Source: Sphingopyxis alaskensis RB2256
GTDB lineage: Bacteria; Pseudomonadota; Alphaproteobacteria; Sphingomonadales; Sphingomonadaceae
Length of the DNA stretch: 64,000 nucleotides
Assembly (NCBI RefSeq): GCF_000013985.1
Contig: NC_008048.1
Location: forward strand, 1,736,001-1,800,000
Direction of reading: 5' to 3'
A program made the position numbers and the translations under genes. Shown piece by piece: positions 1 to 7,824 of this stretch. The first letter of the stretch is position 1. Each line of letters starts with the position of its first letter. The notes beneath the pieces were generated by a model, which worked only from the letters and a program-made list of their open reading frames with translations, was not told the origin of the DNA and did no database searches.

Positions 1-1
1 C

Positions 2-3000
2 GGCTTCAGCCGCGTCGACACCGTCGCCGACCAGGGCGAGTTCGCGGTGCGCGGCGGCCTGCTCGACCTGTTTCCGGCGGGCGAAGAGACCGGGCTGCGC
101 GTCGATTTTTTCGGCGACGAGATCGAAAGCATCCGCCGCTTCGACCCCGCCGACCAGCGCAGCCTGGGGGCCGCCAAGGCGCTGCAACTTCTCCCCGCAT
201 CCGAAACCCTGCTCGACGAGGCGACGATCAAGCGGTTTCGCTCGGCCTATCGCGAATTGTTCGGCGCGCAGGCGACGGGCGACCCGCTCTATCAGGCGGT
301 CAGCGACGGGCGGCGGCAAGCGGGCATGGATCATTGGCTGCCGCTGTTCGAGGAGCGGATGGCGACGCTGTTCGACCATATCGACCCCGCGACCCCGGTG
401 CTGCGCGGCCACCGCACCGACGCAACCGCCGAAACGCGCTTCGCCGCGATCGCCGACTATCATGCCAACCGCGTCGCCGCCGAACGCGAATCACCCGGCA
501 GCTACCGCCCGCTCGCGCCTGAGGCGCTGTATCTGACCGAAGCCGAATGGAGCGGGGCGGAGCAAGACCGTCCGGTTCATATCGTCACCGCCTTCGACGT
601 TCCGCCCGCGGCAACGGTCGTCGACCTCGAAACTTTCGCGGCGCGCGATTTCACCCCCGAACGCACCGCCGACCTCAATGTTTACGACAAGGTCGCCGAC
701 CATCTGTCGGACGAACGCCGCAAGGGACGGCGCACAATCATCGCCAGCTATTCGGGCGGTGCGCGCGAGCGACTTTCGGGACTGCTGCGCGACCATGGCG
801 TGACCTCGCTGGTACAGGTCGACACCTGGCAAGAGGCGTTGGGTTCAAGTTCCGCTCGTGTCGAGCGAAGTCGAGACACCCCGCAGGAAAGCGCTGCCCC
901 GACGGGTGTCTCGACTTCGCTCGACACGAACGGGAATAAAGGTGCGGCGGGAACGGGCACGGTGGCGATGGTCGTCCTCCCCCTTGATCACGGCTTCGCC
1001 TCCGACGCGATCAGCCTGCTCACCGAACAGGACATATTGGGCGAACGCCTCGTCCGCCGCCAGAAACGCCGCAAAAGCGCCGACGCCTTCCTCGCCGAAC
1101 TGGCGACGCTCAGCGTCGGCGATCTGGTGGTTCATCTCGACCATGGCATCGGCCGCTATGAGGGACTGACCTCGATCCCGGTCGGGAACAGCCCGCACGA
1201 TTGCGTCGCGCTGACCTATGCCGGCGGTGACAAGCTCTACGTTCCCGTCGAAAATCTCGACGTCCTCTCGCGCTATGGCGGCGAAAGCGACGGCGTCGCG
1301 CTCGACAAATTGGGCGGCGAGGCGTGGCAGCGGCGCAAGGCGCGGATGAAGGAGCGGATCCGCGAGATTGCGGGCGAACTGCTCGCCACCGCGGCGCAGC
1401 GCGCACTCCGCCCCGGCGAGATCCTCACGCAGGATGCCGCCTACCCCGCCTTCGCCGACCGCTTCCCCTATCAGGAAACCGACGATCAGGACCGCGCCAT
1501 CGGCGACGTGCTCGCCGACATGGCGTCGGGGCGACCGATGGACCGGCTGGTGTGCGGCGACGTCGGGTTCGGCAAGACCGAGGTGGCGCTGCGCCCGGCG
1601 TTTGTGGCCGCAATGGCGGGCGTTCAGGTCGCGGTGGTGGTGCCGACGACCCTGCTCGCGCGCCAGCATTACAGCAATTTTGTCGACCGTTTCAAAGGCT
1701 TTCCGATCCATATCGGTCGCCTGTCGCGCCTTGTCCCCGCCGCCGAGGCGCAAAAGACCCGCGAAGGCCTGGCGAGCGGCCAGATCGACATCGTCGTCGG
1801 CACCCATGCGGTGATCGCCAAATCGGTCGAGTTCAAGAATCTCGGCCTCGTCATCGTCGACGAGGAACAGCGCTTCGGCGTCGTCCACAAGGAACGGCTG
1901 AAGCAACTCAAGGCCGATGTCCACGTCCTCACCCTCACCGCGACGCCGATCCCGCGCACCTTGCAAATGGCGATGTCGGGCTTGCGCGAACTCAGCGTGA
2001 TCCAGACGCCGCCAGTCGACCGCCTCGCGGTTCGCACCTATGTGGCGCCCTGGGATCCGGTCGTGATCCGCGAGGCGCTGCTGCGCGAACACGATCGCGG
2101 CGGGCAGAGCTTCTTCGTCACCCCGCGCATCAAGGACTTGCCCGACATCGAGGAATATCTGCGCACCCGCGTTCCCGAGATCAAATATGTCGTCGCGCAC
2201 GGTCAGATGGGCGCACAGGAGGTCGAAGAGCGGATGAGCGCCTTTTACGACCGCAAATATGACGTGCTCGTCTCGACCACCATCGTCGAATCGGGGCTCG
2301 ACATTCCGAGCGCCAACACGTTGATCGTTCACCGTGCCGACCGCTTCGGCCTCGCCCAGCTTTATCAGCTGCGCGGCCGCGTCGGGCGGTCAAAAACGCG
2401 CGCCTATGCCTATCTCACGACGCCCGACGGCGGCGCGATCACCGATACGGCGGAAAAGCGGCTGAAGCTGCTCGGCGATCTCGACACGCTCGGCGCGGGC
2501 TTCCAGCTCGCGAGCCACGACCTCGACATTCGCGGCGCGGGGAACCTCGTCGGCGACGAGCAGTCGGGGCATATCCGCGAGGTCGGCTTCGAACTTTACC
2601 AGTCGATGCTCGAGGAAGCGATCCTTGCCGCCAAGGCCGAGAATGCCGGCGCCGCGCCGCCGCGGGAGGCGCTCTCGCCCGTCATCACCATCGACGCGCC
2701 GATCCTCATCCCCGAGGATTATGTTCCCGACCTGCCGCTCCGCATGGCGCTCTATCGCCGCCTCAACGAAGCCGAGGACCGCGCCGCGCTCGACGCCTTC
2801 GCCGCCGAGATGATCGACCGCTTCGGCCCGCTGCCCCCCCAAACCGCGAACCTGGTGCAGCTGATGGAGATCAAGGCGAACGCCAGGCTCGCGGGCATCG
2901 CCAAGCTCGACGTCGGCACCAGGGGCGCGCTCGTCAGCTTCCACGGCGACCAGTTCGCCAACGTCCCCGGCCTGATCGCCTATGTCGAACGGCTGAAAGG

Positions 3001-3127
3001 CCGCGCGCGGCTGCGTCCCGACAACAAGCTGTCGGTCAGCGGCGACTGGGCCAGCACCGGCGCGCGGCTGAACGGCGCCCTGCAATTGTCTAAGGGGTTG
3101 GGAAAGCTGGCGAAGCAGCTATCATAG
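2..3127 (+). CDS. mfd: Transcription-repair coupling factor Mfd (5' end outside window)
   Basis: Mfd is the ATP-driven translocase that removes stalled RNA polymerase and recruits UvrA. The reading frame is open from base 2, before the first possible start (GTG at 47), so the gene begins upstream of the window. Visible parts are the end of the UvrB-like N-terminal domain (GEFAVRGGLLDLFP), the polymerase-interacting domain (GDLVVHLDHGIGRYEG), the helicase core with Walker A GDVGFGKTEVALR and the DEEQ box (VDEEQRFGV), helicase motif VI (QLRGRVGRS) and the C-terminal regulatory domain. About 35 residues rich in Ser/Arg/Thr, between TWQEALG and TVAMVVLPLDHGF, are encoded by a palindromic repeat (857-928). 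They look like an in-frame insertion in a tolerant linker. Confidence 0.97.
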   Translation, partial: GFSRVDTVADQGEFAVRGGLLDLFPAGEETGLRVDFFGDEIESIRRFDPADQRSLGAAKALQLLPASETLLDEATIKRFRSAYRELFGAQATGDPLYQAVSDGRRQAGMDHWLPLFEERMATLFDHIDPATPVLRGHRTDATAETRFAAIADYHANRVAAERESPGSYRPLAPEALYLTEAEWSGAEQDRPVHIVTAFDVPPAATVVDLETFAARDFTPERTADLNVYDKVADHLSDERRKGRRTIIASYSGGARERLSGLLRDHGVTSLVQVDTWQEALGSSSARVERSRDTPQESAAPTGVSTSLDTNGNKGAAGTGTVAMVVLPLDHGFASDAISLLTEQDILGERLVRRQKRRKSADAFLAELATLSVGDLVVHLDHGIGRYEGLTSIPVGNSPHDCVALTYAGGDKLYVPVENLDVLSRYGGESDGVALDKLGGEAWQRRKARMKERIREIAGELLATAAQRALRPGEILTQDAAYPAFADRFPYQETDDQDRAIGDVLADMASGRPMDRLVCGDVGFGKTEVALRPAFVAAMAGVQVAVVVPTTLLARQHYSNFVDRFKGFPIHIGRLSRLVPAAEAQKTREGLASGQIDIVVGTHAVIAKSVEFKNLGLVIVDEEQRFGVVHKERLKQLKADVHVLTLTATPIPRTLQMAMSGLRELSVIQTPPVDRLAVRTYVAPWDPVVIREALLREHDRGGQSFFVTPRIKDLPDIEEYLRTRVPEIKYVVAHGQMGAQEVEERMSAFYDRKYDVLVSTTIVESGLDIPSANTLIVHRADRFGLAQLYQLRGRVGRSKTRAYAYLTTPDGGAITDTAEKRLKLLGDLDTLGAGFQLASHDLDIRGAGNLVGDEQSGHIREVGFELYQSMLEEAILAAKAENAGAAPPREALSPVITIDAPILIPEDYVPDLPLRMALYRRLNEAEDRAALDAFAAEMIDRFGPLPPQTANLVQLMEIKANARLAGIAKLDVGTRGALVSFHGDQFANVPGLIAYVERLKGRARLRPDNKLSVSGDWASTGARLNGALQLSKGLGKLAKQLS
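857..928. repeat. Palindromic repeat inserted in frame within mfd
   Basis: A 24-base arm at 857-880 (starts CGTGTCGAGCGAAG) is the exact reverse complement of 905-928, with a 24-base spacer. It is read through in frame and encodes VERSRDT on one arm and GVSTSLDT on the other. The structure is that of a REP-like or small non-autonomous element; membership of a repeat family is an inference. Confidence 0.85.
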
Positions 3128-3134
3128 AAATATG

Positions 3135-3227
3135 GTCATTGCGAGCGGAGCGAAGCAATCTCCAGCTATCGGTTCGCGCCAGGCCGATAGCTGGAGATTG
3201 CTTCGTCGCTACACTCCTCGCGATGAC
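3135..3227. repeat. REP-like palindrome between mfd and the EAL gene
   Basis: Arms at 3151-3172 and 3184-3205 are perfect 22-base inverted repeats around an 11-base loop. The complementarity continues imperfectly outwards to GTCATTGCGAGCGG and CCTCGCGATGAC. It fills the gap between two convergent genes, so it can form a long hairpin and may also end transcription from both sides. Confidence 0.85.
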
Positions 3228-3232
3228 GATAG

Positions 3233-4429
3233 CTAGCCCAACAACCCCGGCAACTGATCGCCCGGCACCGGACCTGACTTCAAAAACCCCTGCCACGTCG
3301 CCACCCCGATCTCGCCAAGCCGCGCGAGCTGACGTTCGTTCTCGATCCCCTCGGCCACCACCAGCAGCCCCAGCGCGCGCGCGAGGTCAACGATCGCGCG
3401 CACGACGATGCGGTCGCGGTCGCTGCCGTCGATCGTGCGGGTAAAGCCGCTGTCGATCTTCAGATAATCGATCGGCAGCCGCGCCAGCAGCGACAGGCTG
3501 GAATAGCCGGTTCCGAAATCGTCGATCGCAATCGCGCAGCCCAGCGCGCGAATCTGCGCGAGGTGCTCCGCCGCGCTCGCGGGGTCGCTCAACATCGCCT
3601 GTTCGGTGAGTTCGAGCGTCAGCCGGTCAGGATCGACCTTTGCCGCCCTCACCATCGCGGCAAAGCGTTCGGCGAATTCGGGGTCGCCAAGGTCGGCGGC
3701 GGTGATGTTGAGCGACACGCGCAGCTGCGCAAGTTGCCGCGGCCAGCCCGCCATTTCGGCGAGCGCGACGCGGTGCGCATGTTCGGTCAGTTCGCATTCG
3801 AGCCGCGCTGCGCGCGCGGCGGTCACCAGCGGCCCGGCACCAAGCAGACCAAGTTCGGGATGCTGCCAGCGGAGCAATGCCTCCACCCCGGTCATCGCGC
3901 CGGTCACGACGTCATATTGCGGCTGGTAATGGATCACAACCTCATCGCGCGACAGCGCCGCGTGGACCATCGCCCCGTCGCGCGCCGACGCCGGCCGCGC
4001 AAGCTGGTCGCACGCCTGAAGCAATTGTTCGGCGACTGATTCGTCGCGCGTGATCAGCGCGGTGGCGATACGGATCGACAGACGGCCGTTCGGATCGCCG
4101 ACGATCGGTTCGGCGAGCGCGACGTGCAGCGCGCGCTCCTGCGCCCGCAGCGCGCCGAGCGCGAGCGGCGTGGCGGGCACGATCAGAAAGCGCGGCCCGT
4201 CGAGACGCTCAACGCACGAACCGGGTCCGAACTCGTCGCCGGCAAAATTTTCGAGCCGCCGGCCGATCTCGTCGAGCACCGCGTCGCCCGCGGCGGTCCC
4301 GGCGCTGTTGTTGATCCGCGCCATCTGGTCGACCTGCACCAGAATGACTCCGGCGTCCCGGTCGTGACGAAGGTGCTGGCTTTCGATTTTCCGGGCGCAG
4401 GCGGTCAGGGATTCGGACAAGCGATTCAT
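3233..4429 (-). CDS. EAL-domain cyclic-di-GMP phosphodiesterase with degenerate GGDEF domain
   Basis: The 398-aa protein has a GGDEF-like N-terminal half and an EAL C-terminal half. In the GGDEF half the signature is replaced by RLDGPRF, so cyclase activity is unlikely. The EAL half keeps the expected catalytic features: EALLRW, the Asn in SLNIT, ELTEQ, the paired Asp in IDDFGTGYSS, the Lys in DYLKID, the Glu in VVAEGIEN and the Gln in WQGF. It probably hydrolyses c-di-GMP in the cytoplasm. No signal peptide, membrane segment or sensory domain is seen. It converges on mfd and diverges from moaA. Confidence 0.9.
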   Translation of the reverse strand: MNRLSESLTACARKIESQHLRHDRDAGVILVQVDQMARINNSAGTAAGDAVLDEIGRRLENFAGDEFGPGSCVERLDGPRFLIVPATPLALGALRAQERALHVALAEPIVGDPNGRLSIRIATALITRDESVAEQLLQACDQLARPASARDGAMVHAALSRDEVVIHYQPQYDVVTGAMTGVEALLRWQHPELGLLGAGPLVTAARAARLECELTEHAHRVALAEMAGWPRQLAQLRVSLNITAADLGDPEFAERFAAMVRAAKVDPDRLTLELTEQAMLSDPASAAEHLAQIRALGCAIAIDDFGTGYSSLSLLARLPIDYLKIDSGFTRTIDGSDRDRIVVRAIVDLARALGLLVVAEGIENERQLARLGEIGVATWQGFLKSGPVPGDQLPGLLG

Positions 4430-4491
4430 TGGCGCTGCCTAGCAGGCTTTGCTTGCCAAACGCTTGCCTTTTGCATCACAAGACGCACGTG

Positions 4492-5505
4492 ATGGTCACA
4501 TTATCCCAGCCTGCCGCCCCGGCGGCGCCGCTGATCGACGGCCATGGCCGCCGGATCAGTTACTTGCGCCTGTCGGTGACCGACCGCTGCGACCTGCGGT
4601 GCCGCTACTGCATGGCCGAAGACATGCGGTTCCTGCCGAAATCGGCGGTGCTCAGCATCGAGGAAATGGCCGAGCTGGCGGAGCGATTCGTTGCGCGCGG
4701 CGTTCGCCGCATCCGCCTGACCGGCGGCGAACCGCTGGTGCGGCGCGGCATCGACACGCTGGCGACGCGGCTCGGCGCTCTGATCGGCCGCGGCCTCGAC
4801 GAGCTGACGCTGACCACCAACGCCATGCGACTGGCGGACCACGCACCGATGCTCGCCGCGGCGGGCGTGCGGCGCATCAATATCAGCCTCGATACGCTCG
4901 ACCCGGCTGCATTCCGCCACATCACCCGCGTCGGCGACCTCGACGTCGCGCTCGCCGGGATCGCCGCGGCGCGGCTGGCCGGGCTGGCGGTCAAGATCAA
5001 CATGGTGGCGCTCGCCGGGCTGAACGAGGATCAGCTGCTGCCGATGCTGCGCTGGTGCGCCGACAATGGCTGCGACCTCACGCTCATCGAAACCATGCCG
5101 CTCGGCGAGGTCGAGGATGACCGCAGCGATCATTATATCCCGCTGCACCAGTTCATCGCCCCGCTGCGCGCCGCGCACGCGCTTTATCCGGTGGACAAGC
5201 GCACCGGCGGCCCGGCGCGCTATTTCGCGGTCGAGGGCAGCCCGGTCACCCTGGGCCTCATCACCCCGCTCAGCGACAATTTCTGCGCGACGTGCAACCG
5301 CATCCGGCTGACGGTGGAGGGGCGCGTCTATATGTGCCTTGGTCAGGACGATCATGTCGACCTGCGCGCGGCACTGCGCGGCGGCGGCGATGTCGACAGC
5401 TTGATCGACCGGGCGCTGGCTGGCAAACCCCGCGCGCACGACTTTCATATCGAACGGCAATCCAGACCGGCGGTCGCACGCCACATGAGCGCAACGGGCG
5501 GCTGA
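4492..5505 (+). CDS. moaA: GTP 3',8-cyclase MoaA (molybdenum cofactor biosynthesis)
   Basis: MoaA is a radical SAM enzyme that starts molybdopterin synthesis from GTP. The N-terminal cluster motif is CDLRCRYC and the second C-terminal 4Fe-4S site is formed by CATCNRIRL and the later MCLG cysteine. The protein ends in the double Gly typical of MoaA. I chose the ATG at 4492, giving 337 aa, because the frame upstream (from 4429) encodes no family sequence; a GTG at 4489 is an alternative. nadK follows 31 bases later in the same direction, so the two may be cotranscribed. Confidence 0.95.
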   Translation: MVTLSQPAAPAAPLIDGHGRRISYLRLSVTDRCDLRCRYCMAEDMRFLPKSAVLSIEEMAELAERFVARGVRRIRLTGGEPLVRRGIDTLATRLGALIGRGLDELTLTTNAMRLADHAPMLAAAGVRRINISLDTLDPAAFRHITRVGDLDVALAGIAAARLAGLAVKINMVALAGLNEDQLLPMLRWCADNGCDLTLIETMPLGEVEDDRSDHYIPLHQFIAPLRAAHALYPVDKRTGGPARYFAVEGSPVTLGLITPLSDNFCATCNRIRLTVEGRVYMCLGQDDHVDLRAALRGGGDVDSLIDRALAGKPRAHDFHIERQSRPAVARHMSATGG

Positions 5506-5536
5506 CGGGCCGCTTGCGGAGGGGGAACCGGACCAG

Positions 5537-6307
5537 ATGTTTCGCAAGATCGCGCTTGTCGCGTCAAGTGCGCCCGCGGCCATCGAGGCCGAAGCCGAGT
5601 TGCGGCCGCTCTACGACTTTGTCGACATCGGCGAGGCGGAGCTGCTGATCGCCCTCGGCGGCGACGGCTTTCTGCTGCACATGCTCCACCAGTTGCTCGA
5701 CCAGCGCCGCAGCCTGCCCGTGTTCGGGATGAACCGCGGGACGATCGGCTTCCTGATGAACGAGTTTCGGGTCGAGGGGCTGCTCGACCGCCTTGCCGCG
5801 GCGCGCCCCTATCTGGTTCACCCGCTGTCGGGCGATATCATGACGGTCAGCGGCGAGCGCCACATCCTGCCCGCCATCAACGAGATTTCGCTGCTGCGCG
5901 AAACGCGCCAGGCGGCGAAGCTGGAGGTGATGATCAACGAACGGACGATGCTCGAGGAACTCGCCTGCGACGGCGTGCTCGTCTCGACGCCCGCCGGATC
6001 GACGGCCTATAACCTCAGCGCCAACGGCCCGATCCTGCCGCTCGATTCGGCGATGCTGGCGCTCACCCCGATCAGCCCGTTCCGCCCGCGCCGCTGGCGC
6101 GGCGCGCTCGTCCCCGAATCGACGAGCATCCGCTTCAACGTCCGCGAGGCGGCCAAACGCCCGGTCAGCGCGGTCGCCGACCAGCGCGAAATCCGCGATG
6201 TAAAGACCGTTCTCGTCACCACCGACCGCAGCCGCCCGCTGACCCTGCTGTTCGATCCCGACCAGGGCCTCGACGAACGCATCGCGATGGAACAATTTAT
6301 CGTTTGA
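5537..6307 (+). CDS. nadK: NAD kinase
   Basis: This 256-aa cytoplasmic enzyme phosphorylates NAD to NADP. The diagnostic GGDG motif (LIALGGDGFLLHML) is near residue 40 and the second conserved stretch, STPAGSTAYNLSANGP, lies in the middle, as in the NadK family. Length is slightly short but normal for alphaproteobacteria. A purine-rich stretch (GGAGGGGGAA) precedes the ATG. It follows moaA closely and is followed by tRNA-Asn. Confidence 0.95.
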   Translation: MFRKIALVASSAPAAIEAEAELRPLYDFVDIGEAELLIALGGDGFLLHMLHQLLDQRRSLPVFGMNRGTIGFLMNEFRVEGLLDRLAAARPYLVHPLSGDIMTVSGERHILPAINEISLLRETRQAAKLEVMINERTMLEELACDGVLVSTPAGSTAYNLSANGPILPLDSAMLALTPISPFRPRRWRGALVPESTSIRFNVREAAKRPVSAVADQREIRDVKTVLVTTDRSRPLTLLFDPDQGLDERIAMEQFIV

Positions 6308-6367
6308 GGGCTTGCAAAATCGGGCAAGCGGCGGCAAAGGAGCGCCTCGCCCGCCACGGCGGGATGT

Positions 6368-6442
6368 TCCTCGGTAGCTCAGCGGTAGAGCAATCGACTG
6401 TTAATCGATTGGTCGCAGGTTCGAATCCTGCCCGGGGAGCCA
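6368..6442 (+). tRNA. tRNA-Asn (anticodon GTT)
   Basis: A full cloverleaf can be drawn. The acceptor stem is TCCTCGG with CCGGGGA (one G-T pair), the D arm is GCTC-AGCGGTA-GAGC, the anticodon loop is CTGTTAA with anticodon GTT, and the T arm is GCAGG-TTCGAAT-CCTGC. The CCA end is encoded. Confidence 0.97.
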
Positions 6443-6457
6443 TTTCCTTTCCTGTCG

Positions 6458-6523
6458 TGCAATGTTCGGCCTTTCCTCGCTGCGCCGGTGAAACGGGCGG
6501 CGTGCCGCTGCGCGAACATTGCA
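6458..6523. repeat. Inverted repeat downstream of tRNA-Asn
   Basis: TGCAATGTTCG (6458-6468) and CGAACATTGCA (6513-6523) are perfect 11-base inverted repeats around a 44-base GC-rich spacer. It may be a REP-like unit or may stabilise transcript ends. It has no T-run, so it is not a standard intrinsic terminator. Confidence 0.5.
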
Positions 6524-6645
6524 GGCGATGCTCTTTGCGCTCAGGGCGCAACGCGGCGATGCCAGGTGTTAGAGCGACGTCGCTCAGCGATGGATATCGG
6601 TCGCTTCCGGCAGGACTGGAAGCGTTTCGTCCGCAGTGCCGGGCG

Positions 6646-7242
6646 TCAACGCAACCGATCGAGCAGGACGTCGATATCGGCGACTGGCATGCGATGCCGG
6701 GCGATAAAGGCATCGAGATCGTCGATCCGCGCCATTTCGCCGTCGTCCCGCATGATCGAACAGATGACGGCCATGTCGCCTGCTCCCGCCAGCGAACATA
6801 GTTCGATCGCCGCTTCGGCGGCTGCGGCCCTTTCCCTCACCCCGCCCGGCGCGCCGATCAGCGGGAATATATGGCCCGGTGACACAAGATCGTCGCCCGA
6901 AGCGTCGGGAGAAGCGGCGACGCGGACGGTCTGTGCCCGGTCGGCCGCAGATATGCCCGTCCCGACGCCTTCGCGCGCCTCGATCGACCGGCCGAAAGGG
7001 CGCCCCGACTGGCGGTCGGCGCCGGGATTGATCAGGCTGATGCCCAGCCGCACGGCGCGTTCCGGTCGCATGGCAAGACAGATGAGACCACGACCGTGAT
7101 TGGCCATGAAATTGAGCGCTTCGGCCGTTGCGTGACGCGCGGCGAGCGCAAAATCAATATCGCCTCCACGCAAACGGTCACCGGTGATGACGATGATCTC
7201 TCCCCGCCCGAGAGCCTCGATGGCCTGATCGATGTCGGGCAT
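6646..7242 (-). CDS. RibB-like protein with degenerate DHBP synthase active site
   Basis: The 198-aa protein aligns along its whole length with 3,4-dihydroxy-2-butanone-4-phosphate synthase (RibB): HGRGLICL, GISAADRAQTV, GHIFPL, GGV and DDGEMAR are all present. The catalytic residues are not. The RENEGD loop is RLRGGD (residues 23-28), the GGHTEA motif is AAAAEA (139-144), so the metal-binding His is Ala, and the Glu of the CEL/CEI motif is Ser162. Normal RibB activity therefore looks unlikely. It is the last gene of a flavin-dependent sulfonate operon, directly behind an FMN reductase. It could be a flavin-precursor enzyme with changed chemistry, a binding protein or a decaying copy; the sequence does not decide. 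Confidence 0.8.
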   Translation of the reverse strand: MPDIDQAIEALGRGEIIVITGDRLRGGDIDFALAARHATAEALNFMANHGRGLICLAMRPERAVRLGISLINPGADRQSGRPFGRSIEAREGVGTGISAADRAQTVRVAASPDASGDDLVSPGHIFPLIGAPGGVRERAAAAEAAIELCSLAGAGDMAVICSIMRDDGEMARIDDLDAFIARHRMPVADIDVLLDRLR

Positions 7243-7824
7243 TCAGGCGACCTTTCTGGCGGCGGCAAAGCTGCTCGCGCCGGACACAAGCTGGTCGGCG
7301 ACCAGTTCGAGCTGAAATCGCGCCCGATCCTCGAGACATTCGCCATCGGGGGAAAAAAGGCCGCGATAGGTGCGGACGGTCGCACCCATCGGCGTCGGCC
7401 AGCCGCGAAGCGCGTGGACGATGCTGCGGAGCGTCTGCATCGTACTCATTGTCGCCTGGTCGCCATAGGCGGTCGCAATCAGGCCGACCGCACGCCCGTC
7501 GAGATAGGGTCGTGCATCGCCCGCCAGATCCTCCAGATAATCGAGCGCGTTTTTCACAAGCCCCGAAATCGTGCCATGATAGCCGGGCGCGGCGATCAAT
7601 ATCCCGTCGGCGGCGCGTACCGCCGCGACGAGCCTTGCCCCGTCGTCGGGACCGTGCAGCGGGCCGCGATAATGGGGCAGCGCGCCCAGATAGCTGCCGC
7701 CGAAGACGTCCACATGCGCGCCTTTTGCCTTTGCGCGCGCCGCCGCGACGCAGAGAGCCTGCTCGGTCGCGCTGATCGGCGATACGGTGCCGCCGATGGC
7801 CACGATGTTGATACTCACGCGCAT
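7243..7824 (-). CDS. NAD(P)H-dependent FMN reductase (SsuE/SmoA-like)
   Basis: The 193-aa protein has the flavodoxin-like fold of the NADPH-dependent FMN reductase family: an N-terminal beta strand INIVAIGGTVSPIS with the phosphate loop, then ILIAAPGYHGTISGLVKNALDYLEDL, the conserved FMN-contacting region. It should supply reduced FMN to the two-component monooxygenase encoded two genes upstream (9320-10408). Its start overlaps the end of glpD by 10 bases, and its stop abuts the RibB-like gene. In the Agrobacterium sulfoquinovose monooxygenase pathway this role belongs to SmoA; that assignment is by context. Confidence 0.88.
   Translation of the reverse strand: MRVSINIVAIGGTVSPISATEQALCVAAARAKAKGAHVDVFGGSYLGALPHYRGPLHGPDDGARLVAAVRAADGILIAAPGYHGTISGLVKNALDYLEDLAGDARPYLDGRAVGLIATAYGDQATMSTMQTLRSIVHALRGWPTPMGATVRTYRGLFSPDGECLEDRARFQLELVADQLVSGASSFAAARKVA

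Noticed and set aside
845..2332. Long minus-strand frame opposite mfd
   Set aside because: It is the antisense shadow of the helicase core; its protein is low-complexity and has no family motif, while the plus strand has full Mfd motifs.
3233..4429. Active diguanylate cyclase
   Set aside because: The GGDEF signature is RLDGPRF, without the needed Gly-Gly-Asp/Glu-Glu residues; only the EAL half looks active.
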